Position numbers and translations under genes: made by a program | Part shown: one piece after another, positions 6,468 through 13,950 of the stretch | How positions within the stretch are numbered: the first letter of the stretch is position 1 | How the letters are laid out: the number at the start of each line of letters is the position of its first letter | Notes under the pieces: generated by a model | The model's input: only the letters and a program-made list of their open reading frames with translations | Databases searched by the model: none | Told to the model about the DNA's origin: nothing | From: Promethearchaeota archaeon | GTDB lineage: Archaea; Asgardarchaeota; Lokiarchaeia; Sigynarchaeales; SOKP01 | Direction of reading: 5' to 3' | DNA: 20,475 nucleotides | Assembly (NCBI GenBank): GCA_014729315.1 | Contig: WJKD01000929.1 | Location: 1 to 20,475 of the forward strand

Positions 6468-9400
6468 ATGAAACGAAAACACACGAAACGTATTTTATTG
6501 ATATTTTTACTTGCGTTTCCTACTGCGCTTCTATTTGGATTTTTATTAACTAACGCTCACGCTGAATCCTATATACCAGAACACGCAGATGATAAACCTA
6601 AAAATAATTGGCACTGGGGCGTCGATGAGGGCGATATCATAATGTACGAATTCACCTACGAGGCTATAAATCTAAGCGATTCGGATCAAACAAGAATGAA
6701 AGGTAAATATGTAAAGGCAATGAACATCTCGAGTATTGCTAATGTTTCCGATAGTTATATGGGACTTATATCGGGAGATTTTTCACACCTTAACGTCACA
6801 AATGTATACTGGAACTATAGCGCAGACGAATGGGTTGAATACGATGATGACTATACCATCAGTGAGGCAAGATACGACGATACCGCTGGTTCACCTGAAA
6901 TTTATGTAGAGTTTGGAGATGGTTTAAACTTTTTTGTTTTACCCAAAAACCAAACTGCATTTAACGCTACTGACATAGCTGGATCAGTTAACCGAACATT
7001 AGAGATGTATTATCTGGCTGGCTACGTAAATGATTTTAACGAATATATAACCGAAGATAGCGTTTCGAATAATCAAAAAATCGCCTTCTCGAACACTACG
7101 ATGGATCATTACCTTAATCTTACATATTACGATAATGGCACTTTAAAATATGGTGATTTATCCATAAAAATTAGTACAGATCAAGCTTGGAGCGACTGGA
7201 TGCAGGTAAACATGAAGATTGAAAGAGTTTTTGATTGGAATGTCACTAACGATGTGGAATGGTCCGTAGAAGAAGAGGATGTATTGTACGTGGGAAATAA
7301 CGAAAAATACCCCGAGGGTGAGATTGAACCCGTATACGAAGAAATAAAGATAGAAATTACTGCCATCAATTCGTCTTATTACGAGTATCAAGGTATGAGC
7401 GAGGATGAAATAGTCAGGATGTTATTTGAAAATGTATACGCTGACTTATTCAAATGGAATAGAGAAAACGAAGAATACGAGTTAATATTGGAAGATCAAC
7501 TAATTGCGTGTGCGAATAATTACTATCCATTTCTCTTATTACAATTATTGGCAGGAGATTCAAAAATGTTAGCCCTTATGCCTAAAGATACAACACCTTC
7601 CGACCTTGAATTAATTTTCGACAACAATACTTATTTTATGGAGGAACGGTTAGAAAGCAAGAAGGCTTATTTAGGGTCAGATGGATATATTCGATTGGAA
7701 AACGAAGATATCACCATGCAACGGGAATTTCAATTCGATCTTGAGACGGGTATTTTAAAATGGTTTTACCAATACAACAGCACCGAGAGATTAATGGCGG
7801 GATTCAGGAAAAACTCAACAATACTTACTACCGGTTCGGGAACATTCGATCTGTGGTCTGATGTCGTTACGGAATGGGACCTGTCTATGGATTATACTTG
7901 TAGCTCAGACGCAGAAATCTATTGGTCGGTCCAAAAGCAGAATATTGCATTTGATAGGTCGCTTGAATACAACCCTTGGAAATTGCCAGAACCTAATCAA
8001 ATTTACATCGACGTGTATACCAACGCTTCGGGAGATTTCTCTTACCCGGTTGAATTCACTTTATCTTATTCCGATACGTTAGAAAGTGCAGTCGGAGTGA
8101 ACGAATCTGCGCTAAGACCTTATTATTACGATTTCGAAAATGACGAGTGGGTATTGGTGTCTAATAATTACTTTAACCTTGATACAGAAAATAATGAGAT
8201 TAAGTTCGATTTGATCCAAGACGCCTGGGGGAGCTATTTAACCATCGGCTACGCCTCAGATGCAAATGTATCCTGGTCAGTTGATATCGGAGATGTGCTC
8301 TACCTAGGAAAACGCGAACCTGGAAACAACAATGTAGTACCGGTAAGAATGGAGATTTTATACTTCAATAATTCATACATAGAAAGCGTCGATGATACGC
8401 CATTTGGTTCTAATGGAGGACCGCAAAATCAAGTGTTCTCTAATGTAGTCGCTAATGTATCTGATTGGACTTATAACGATGGAGGTTATTGGCAGGAGCC
8501 GACTGAAATGATTATCGCCTCTTCGAATAATTATTGGGCTGTGGGTCCGCATATGTTAGGTGCAAACAGTCCACCTCCGTCTTTATTACCAATCGGAACA
8601 AATGGAACGGATGTAAAAGATGTATTTGACGGATTAGATTTTTGGGATCAACTAAATACAGGTGTTGATTGGGTTTACTTCTATAATACCACTGCGGACG
8701 TACCATTTATGGCAAATTGGAGCTATGCGACAGGTGAGATCTCTCTCTTAGCGGGTTATATGTATATGGACCAAGGTTGGGACAGTTTTACTTATTATCG
8801 ATATAAGGAAGCGATATATGAATCGAATACTTATACGGATATATCGTTAGATTCGGACTTAGTCGATAAATGGACACTTACCGTTAATTTTACTTGTTCA
8901 GACGACGAGTTAGTTTTGTGGAAAATTTTACCCGTCAATCCTGTACAGCATATAAAATTGATGAATTACCTTCCAGAGAACGCCAGTTTATTCTTTGACA
9001 TCTTCGTAAATAATACGGAAACGATCTCTTCAGTAAACCTTACAATTGACTATGGTTCAGCAGAGACAAGTTTGAATGCAGTAGGGATTTACGCTGAAGA
9101 TTTAAACCCCTATGGTTTGGATCCAGATTTTAATATTTGGAATCCAGCACCATTAGATGCTTTCGATCTTGACGAGACAGATAAAGAAATATACTCGTTT
9201 TCTCTTGAAGAAGCGGGTGCGGTACTTTACGCAATCGGAACATCGATGACAAGTCGTATGGACTGGTCGGTAGAAATAGGTGATATCTTATATTACGGAG
9301 GTCAACCTTATGTAGAACAGAGTGGTACGGAAAAAGGATTTGTTAAAATAGAAATTACTAATATCAACGAAACAGGTGAATTAGTGGATCTAGAGGAAGC

Positions 9401-10457
9401 TGGTGTTGATTACTCAGAGATGCCTCAAAATCAATCTTTTAGCTTAGTTTGGGGCGATTTTTCTCATTGGAACAATACGGCCAGAGAATGGATTAACGAG
9501 GGAGTACAATTAATGGCCGCAGCAAACAATTACTTTCCAACAGCGCCAACGGGAATATATGAAGCAATCGATTCGGGTTCGGGAGGACCGATATATTTAA
9601 TTCCGTTAGGATTTAGCGGAACTGATATCGCAGATTCGTTTATAAGCTGTAGAATCACAAATTATACCGTCGACGATTCAGGAGGCGAATATATTCACCT
9701 TATTTATCCTGAAGACACAACTAAATTCGTAAAATTATACTTTGACGACGAAACGGGCATAGTGAAGGACTACTTTGGATACGATCAACATCCTATTTCA
9801 TTTGACTGGATATATTTTGCCGGGTGGAATTTAAAGAATGAAACATTCACAGCAGGAGATTACGACTACATTGTTGACGGTTTTGGCTTGGAGCAATTAA
9901 ATGTAAATATAACATCTAATATTACGATTACTGGTGGAAATTTTGATCTATTCTCCCATATTTTTACGTACGAGCCCGGTGAAACCCAAATCGGACGAGG
10001 GACACCGATAATCTACATGGATCTGTTAGGAATAAATTTTACGAACAATATTCACAGATTTAATTTTACAATCGAACTCCCAACTTCTATCGATCTATCA
10101 GAAGTAACCATAGATCTTTGGAGATACGAATTAAATGATATTAACGATCCTAACGACGACGATTGGGGAAGACATCCAGATCCTATTGGAGATGGTGCTT
10201 TGGTAATTAACGAGTCAGAGAATTACATCGTCGTTAAATTTTCAACCGAAGGGGGGTCAGGTGGTTCACTTTTCGCCGTTTCTTATTATACACCTAGTCC
10301 TCCGGCTCCACCTCCACCAGCAGGAGACGACGATGATGACGACGACGACGATGATATTCCCGCAGCTATACCGGGTTTCGAAATCTATTTGTTATTCGCA
10401 AGTATCGCAGTGATTTCACTTCTGATAATAGAAAAGCGCAGAAAACTAATCAAATAA
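6468..10457 (+). CDS. Secreted modular surface protein with PGF-type C-terminal anchor, longer paralogue
   Basis: This 1329-residue protein has a basic N-terminus (KRKHTKR), a hydrophobic signal to about residue 32 ending in AHA, an extracellular body dense in N-x-S/T sequons, ten Asp (1287-1296), IPGFE (1301-1305), a membrane helix and KRRKLIK. Module A starts (W.V..GD/ED..Y) are at about 51, 265, 603 and 934. Module B stretches start at about 512, 840 and 1183. The order is therefore A-A-B-A-B-A-B, one A-B pair (roughly 330 residues) more than the upstream paralogue, which accounts for the 314-residue length difference. Several A modules also share a later NNY(F/W/Y) motif. Function is probably structural or S-layer-like, or binding at the cell surface; no catalytic motif is recognised. 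The T-rich 3' flank converges with the minus-strand gene ending at 10488. Confidence 0.85.
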   Translation: MKRKHTKRILLIFLLAFPTALLFGFLLTNAHAESYIPEHADDKPKNNWHWGVDEGDIIMYEFTYEAINLSDSDQTRMKGKYVKAMNISSIANVSDSYMGLISGDFSHLNVTNVYWNYSADEWVEYDDDYTISEARYDDTAGSPEIYVEFGDGLNFFVLPKNQTAFNATDIAGSVNRTLEMYYLAGYVNDFNEYITEDSVSNNQKIAFSNTTMDHYLNLTYYDNGTLKYGDLSIKISTDQAWSDWMQVNMKIERVFDWNVTNDVEWSVEEEDVLYVGNNEKYPEGEIEPVYEEIKIEITAINSSYYEYQGMSEDEIVRMLFENVYADLFKWNRENEEYELILEDQLIACANNYYPFLLLQLLAGDSKMLALMPKDTTPSDLELIFDNNTYFMEERLESKKAYLGSDGYIRLENEDITMQREFQFDLETGILKWFYQYNSTERLMAGFRKNSTILTTGSGTFDLWSDVVTEWDLSMDYTCSSDAEIYWSVQKQNIAFDRSLEYNPWKLPEPNQIYIDVYTNASGDFSYPVEFTLSYSDTLESAVGVNESALRPYYYDFENDEWVLVSNNYFNLDTENNEIKFDLIQDAWGSYLTIGYASDANVSWSVDIGDVLYLGKREPGNNNVVPVRMEILYFNNSYIESVDDTPFGSNGGPQNQVFSNVVANVSDWTYNDGGYWQEPTEMIIASSNNYWAVGPHMLGANSPPPSLLPIGTNGTDVKDVFDGLDFWDQLNTGVDWVYFYNTTADVPFMANWSYATGEISLLAGYMYMDQGWDSFTYYRYKEAIYESNTYTDISLDSDLVDKWTLTVNFTCSDDELVLWKILPVNPVQHIKLMNYLPENASLFFDIFVNNTETISSVNLTIDYGSAETSLNAVGIYAEDLNPYGLDPDFNIWNPAPLDAFDLDETDKEIYSFSLEEAGAVLYAIGTSMTSRMDWSVEIGDILYYGGQPYVEQSGTEKGFVKIEITNINETGELVDLEEAGVDYSEMPQNQSFSLVWGDFSHWNNTAREWINEGVQLMAAANNYFPTAPTGIYEAIDSGSGGPIYLIPLGFSGTDIADSFISCRITNYTVDDSGGEYIHLIYPEDTTKFVKLYFDDETGIVKDYFGYDQHPISFDWIYFAGWNLKNETFTAGDYDYIVDGFGLEQLNVNITSNITITGGNFDLFSHIFTYEPGETQIGRGTPIIYMDLLGINFTNNIHRFNFTIELPTSIDLSEVTIDLWRYELNDINDPNDDDWGRHPDPIGDGALVINESENYIVVKFSTEGGSGGSLFAVSYYTPSPPAPPPPAGDDDDDDDDDDIPAAIPGFEIYLLFASIAVISLLIIEKRRKLIK

Positions 10458-10470
10458 CGGAATTTTAAAA

Positions 10471-10506
10471 TTTTCTTTTATTTTATTTTATTTTATCATT
10501 TTTACT
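10471..10506. terminator. T-rich convergent termination region with (TTTTA)4
   Basis: The 30 bp between the two converging genes hold T-runs with four exact TTTTA units (10476-10495). On the plus strand this is a typical archaeal U-rich terminator for surface gene 2. The minus-strand stop codon at 10488-10490 lies inside the repeat. Confidence 0.5.
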
Positions 10507-11972
10507 CTTACAAATAAATTAAATGTTCGAGGACCGAACGTGACTAGCACGTAGAAGTTTTCTCGGCTGCCGATTTCAAATTTTCCGTCTAATATAGGAA
10601 GGATTAATTGACGACTTCCATAAGTGCTTGCTAACTCGTGGTCGTAGTGATTAAAGTCGGCCCGATTTTCTAACGCCCGCACGGTATGCAAAAATTCAGA
10701 ACTGTCTTTTTTTGAAATCTCTGCAAACGCGTAATGTAAATCGAGATAATTACCATACTCGTGCTCGTTTATAACAAGCGTGGTGGTCGTATGATAGGAA
10801 CGTACGAACATTTCGCCATTTTTAAAATCACCGTATTTTTTACAGGAAATACCTAAAATTGTCTTGAAAAGATCTGTGAGAAAAATGAGTTGGGTAATAC
10901 TATAGCTCCTTAGTTTAACTTTATAAATCATTTCGACTTCAGTGTCAGTTTCGATAATATTTTTTAATTCAATATTCCTAAGCGTCTTATAATACTCATG
11001 TGAACTGTCTTTTTGTGAAGCAAAAGATCGTGAATTAAGCCTAACTACATTTCGAAATGCCCAACTGCGCAATGTACTCCTTTGTGAAAATGTAAGGCTT
11101 TCGGAAGCTTCGTAGAACCCTCGGACAACTTGCGAAATTTCGAGCGTAGGAGTTGCACTTCCAATTAATATCCTACTCCAACAATTTTGAACAAACCCAT
11201 CCATCTTAAAAAGATTTGTAAATACATCCGTTGGAGTTGTACCGCCGAACGTACGCGGATCTATTTCGAGCCACACGTTATTAAAATATTTTAAGAGTGG
11301 ATAATATCGTGTAATGTCGCTTGTAAGATCAAGTCCACTTAAAATAACAATATTTTCTTGATACAAAGAAAGGAACGATTGTAGTTTTTCCTTAGATATG
11401 ACGTCGTAAAAATTAGGAAAGAAGTAATTACCTATATCAATCTTTAAAAATAATTCGTTAGTTTTTAAATACGCTAATAATTCAGAGAACGAGCTATTCT
11501 TGAGTTTGCTTAAATCAAGATTAGTATAAGTAGGATAAACCACAATTCCGATTACATCGCATTCCTTTTGATATTTATTTAATTCTCCTATAATATGTTC
11601 AAAGTTAGATTTATCAGATAAATTGAAGGACAAAATCGCTTTGAAAGTTTTAGTGTTCTTCCTTACAGCTGTGATTACGTCCTCGTTTAGGATTCCATAC
11701 TCTCGACCTAAATCCATCGCTTGTAAGAAAGCCATATTTAAGTTAGCGCAACTTAATTCGACGATTTCATCTTCAACCGTTATTCTTCTCGTATAAAAAT
11801 ACCCTCTTCCTTGTGGGTTTTGGAGAGACAGCAAATTTTTTAACTGATTTGACTTTTCGATGTCTTCAAAAATAGGCCACACTAGAGAATCAACTTGCGG
11901 AAATATGAACGCGTTTGCGAATTTTTCTCCGAAGATACAAGAAAAATCGGGTTGATATAATCGTTCTTCCAT
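10488..11972 (-). CDS. Degenerate amidohydrolase-like barrel fused to a YjbQ/UPF0047 domain
   Basis: The protein has 494 residues. The C-terminal part (about 355-494) matches the YjbQ family (TIGR00149, secondary thiamine-phosphate synthase activity): HTTTTLVINE (His394), FLH (His429), HYDHELAS (His445), then LPILDGKFEIGS and a GPR near the end. The putative metal-site histidines are kept. The N-terminal part (1-330) follows the order of an amidohydrolase_2 barrel (strand FKAILSF, VIGIVVYP, LFLKIDIG, NIVILSG, NVWLEIDP, RILIGSATPT). However, the ligands seen in the intact homologue at 17207 are absent: there is no N-terminal HxH, IHSG has become IDIG, AHCG has become LSGL, and GTDGS has become GSATP. 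The barrel is probably non-catalytic, perhaps a binding or scaffold domain. The gene lies 114 bp downstream of the sensor genes on the same strand. The YjbQ call is firm; the barrel call is moderate. Confidence 0.75.
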   Translation of the reverse strand: MEERLYQPDFSCIFGEKFANAFIFPQVDSLVWPIFEDIEKSNQLKNLLSLQNPQGRGYFYTRRITVEDEIVELSCANLNMAFLQAMDLGREYGILNEDVITAVRKNTKTFKAILSFNLSDKSNFEHIIGELNKYQKECDVIGIVVYPTYTNLDLSKLKNSSFSELLAYLKTNELFLKIDIGNYFFPNFYDVISKEKLQSFLSLYQENIVILSGLDLTSDITRYYPLLKYFNNVWLEIDPRTFGGTTPTDVFTNLFKMDGFVQNCWSRILIGSATPTLEISQVVRGFYEASESLTFSQRSTLRSWAFRNVVRLNSRSFASQKDSSHEYYKTLRNIELKNIIETDTEVEMIYKVKLRSYSITQLIFLTDLFKTILGISCKKYGDFKNGEMFVRSYHTTTTLVINEHEYGNYLDLHYAFAEISKKDSSEFLHTVRALENRADFNHYDHELASTYGSRQLILPILDGKFEIGSRENFYVLVTFGPRTFNLFVRVKMIK

Positions 11973-12086
11973 AGTTCTATATAACTCGTATCATTTATGA
12001 ATATTTTGTAGTGAATTACAACAAAATGAAAAATGGGTTAGCGTAGGAATACTTAATAACGTAGTTTTTACGTATTAATGATCCTC

Positions 12087-12800
12087 TTACTGAATCCAGG
12101 TCAGTTTTAAATCAAAAACTGCCTTCAGCTGTGCTAAAATCTCCTCCAATAACTCAATCTCTTCTGGGGTGAATACTTGTTCCTCAAGATAAGAGATTTT
12201 AATGCTTAGGAGTTTTTGTTTGATTCGTACTTCTCTTGATATTTTCCAGCGGGTGTGCTGATAATTATTAGTCGTGTAAATTTCGTCGTTATATTTTATC
12301 TGAACGCATATTATATTCGGAAACTGCCACGCACAACGAATTTTTTCGAGGGTTGATGTAAGAATTTCTTCGATCGATTGGTTCGGATTGTTAATAGATT
12401 TGATTATTCCGTAAAGGCAATTCAATTCTTTCACCCTTCCATGAAGTCTCTCTTGAGACTCCGAAATTCGTTCGCTTAAGCTTACCACGACAACACCTAT
12501 TCCCATTAAGAGTAATGCTCTCAACAAGTTGTCGATAGAGATAAGACTTATGGTTTCCATGTGAAGATAAAAGGGCAGAAAAAGAATCAAGACGGACAAG
12601 AAAATTGGAATAATAAGTCCTTTTCTCTTGAACCATAAACACGCAAGGATAATAGGAATATAAAAGAAATGTGAAAAAACAATACTCGTCTGCAAAATAA
12701 AGATAAAAAAGATTGCTAAACTAACCGAAAGTATAAGAGAAAATAACACGATAAGTAATTGATATCTTTCCTTGCTTTTATCTGTTTTATATAATCTCAT
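12087..12800 (-). CDS. Membrane sensor protein: four TM segments plus GAF-like C-terminal domain
   Basis: This 237-residue protein has four hydrophobic segments (about 15-38, 43-57, 61-79, 88-106), with FFYIPIILACLWF in the second. This pattern is common in 4-TM input modules of archaeal and bacterial signalling proteins. A short coiled coil (about 107-122) leads to a domain at about 122-235 starting KELNCLYGIIKS, with AWQFPNIICVQI and a closing LEEILAQLKAVFDLK. The same domain ends the neighbouring PAS protein and is seen in many histidine kinases between the PAS and kinase parts. No HisKA, HATPase, cyclase or DNA-binding domain follows, so it must act on a partner. A TTTAAA box at 12818-12826, 18-26 nt before the ATG, suggests a leaderless transcript. 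Confidence 0.7.
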   Translation of the reverse strand: MRLYKTDKSKERYQLLIVLFSLILSVSLAIFFIFILQTSIVFSHFFYIPIILACLWFKRKGLIIPIFLSVLILFLPFYLHMETISLISIDNLLRALLLMGIGVVVVSLSERISESQERLHGRVKELNCLYGIIKSINNPNQSIEEILTSTLEKIRCAWQFPNIICVQIKYNDEIYTTNNYQHTRWKISREVRIKQKLLSIKISYLEEQVFTPEEIELLEEILAQLKAVFDLKLTWIQ

Positions 12801-12817
12801 ATATCGACTAGATAAGA

Positions 12818-12826
12818 TTTTTAAAT
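12818..12826 (-). promoter_or_regulatory. TATA-like box of the membrane sensor gene
   Basis: On the minus strand CTATTTAAAAATCT covers this position, 18-26 nt before the start codon at 12800. That spacing would place initiation at or next to the ATG. A separate promoter here means the two sensor genes need not be strictly one operon. Confidence 0.3.
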
Positions 12827-12882
12827 AGAGATTTTACCAGAATAAAAAATATTCAAAATAAAATTATAAATTTTTTTATCGT

Positions 12883-13725
12883 TTATCCGAGCCAATCTAA
12901 TTTGAACTCGATGACCGCCTTAATTTCGTCTGCAATTTGTTTGATAAATTTCTTCTGATCGTCGATATATTCTGTCTCTTCAGAGTAATAGATATCGAAG
13001 ACCATTTCTTTATCGTTGATTGAGATTATATGTCTAGTATGGTAAGGTGTTTCTTTAAAATCTTCACTTTTATATTCAGTACCGTTGAATGTTATTTTCG
13101 CACTCAATGGATGCGGTCCGTCCCACCCTGCTTTAATGTGATCTAAAGTTCCCAAAAAAATATCGTCTATAGGGATGTTTGGATTTTTTATGAATTTTAT
13201 AATTTTATGCAAACAACTTAACTCGTTGACTTTTTCTTTCAAATCTGCTTTAGAATTTCTTAATTTCTTTTCCGCTAATTTAATATTCGTTATGTCCCTT
13301 ATTGTTTCTATTGCTCCCGTGATCTTACCTTCAGAATCGTATAGAGGTCGCGCTTTTGCCCACAAAAACGCTCCTCTCTCGCCTAAATGCGGAACAAAGA
13401 CTTCCGAAGTAAGCGTTCCGTTAATTCTCTCAAATTGCAGATATTTTTCTTCATACTTTTTCTGTTTTTCCAAGGCTAAGTCGATAAGAATGGGACGTCG
13501 TTCGTTATAAAAAGGCACCGAGTATGCGTAATTATCCTTTCCAATGATATTTTCTTGTTTTATGTTAGTTAATTCTTCCATCGATTTATTCCAGGCAATT
13601 ACCTGTCCCTTCGTATTAATAATGAAAGTCGCGTCGGGAAGGAAATTAATCACTTCTTTTAAACCGTGTTCTAGATCTTGAAAAAATTCTTCAGTGATAT
13701 TTGTATCAAATTCTTTCTTACTCAT
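12883..13725 (-). CDS. Cytoplasmic PAS sensor with GAF-like C-terminal domain, no output domain
   Basis: This 280-residue protein has no membrane segment. Residues about 24-150 form a PAS domain: LPDATFIINTKGQVIAWNKS, then IIGKDNYAYSVPFYNERRPI, ending with the PAC-type GAIETIRDITNIK. A helical linker (152-168) leads to the domain VNELSCLHKIIKFIKNP through IKAVIEFKLDWLG, homologous to the C-terminal part of the neighbour at 12087. The FYNERRPILID segment is typical of PAS domains in archaeal and bacterial histidine kinases. No kinase domain follows, so it is probably a detached sensor or adaptor for a kinase encoded elsewhere. It lies 82 bp upstream of the membrane sensor on the same strand, and divergent from the phosphoesterase gene. 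Confidence 0.75.
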   Translation of the reverse strand: MSKKEFDTNITEEFFQDLEHGLKEVINFLPDATFIINTKGQVIAWNKSMEELTNIKQENIIGKDNYAYSVPFYNERRPILIDLALEKQKKYEEKYLQFERINGTLTSEVFVPHLGERGAFLWAKARPLYDSEGKITGAIETIRDITNIKLAEKKLRNSKADLKEKVNELSCLHKIIKFIKNPNIPIDDIFLGTLDHIKAGWDGPHPLSAKITFNGTEYKSEDFKETPYHTRHIISINDKEMVFDIYYSEETEYIDDQKKFIKQIADEIKAVIEFKLDWLG

Positions 13726-13880
13726 AGTCTACCAATGGTTTTAAATAATTACCATATATTGCTTTGTAGTAAAACATTAACTATTTTTTGAATGTTTGGT
13801 ATTAAGTACTCTAATGTATTGAATAATTATTTATACTTTGAAATAAAATGATCCTAATATTTAACCTTAGATTTTAATGG

Positions 13881-13888
13881 TATAAATA
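13881..13888 (+). promoter_or_regulatory. TATA-like box of the phosphoesterase gene
   Basis: TATAAATA lies 63-70 nt before the ATG at 13951, giving a predicted leader of about 40 nt. It is the best box in the 225-bp divergent gap. On the other strand an ATATAT stretch near 13755 lies about 30 nt before the PAS gene and could serve it. Confidence 0.35.
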
Positions 13889-13950
13889 ATTTCTAAAAAC
13901 ATTCTATCGGCTCGATTAGGGTTAAGCTATTATTAAAGTATTATTAAACA

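Noticed and set aside
12801..12882. Missing histidine kinase domain broken off by frameshift between the two sensor genes
   Set aside because: The 82-bp and 114-bp gaps are too short, and no H-box, N-box or G-box motif is readable in any frame nearby.
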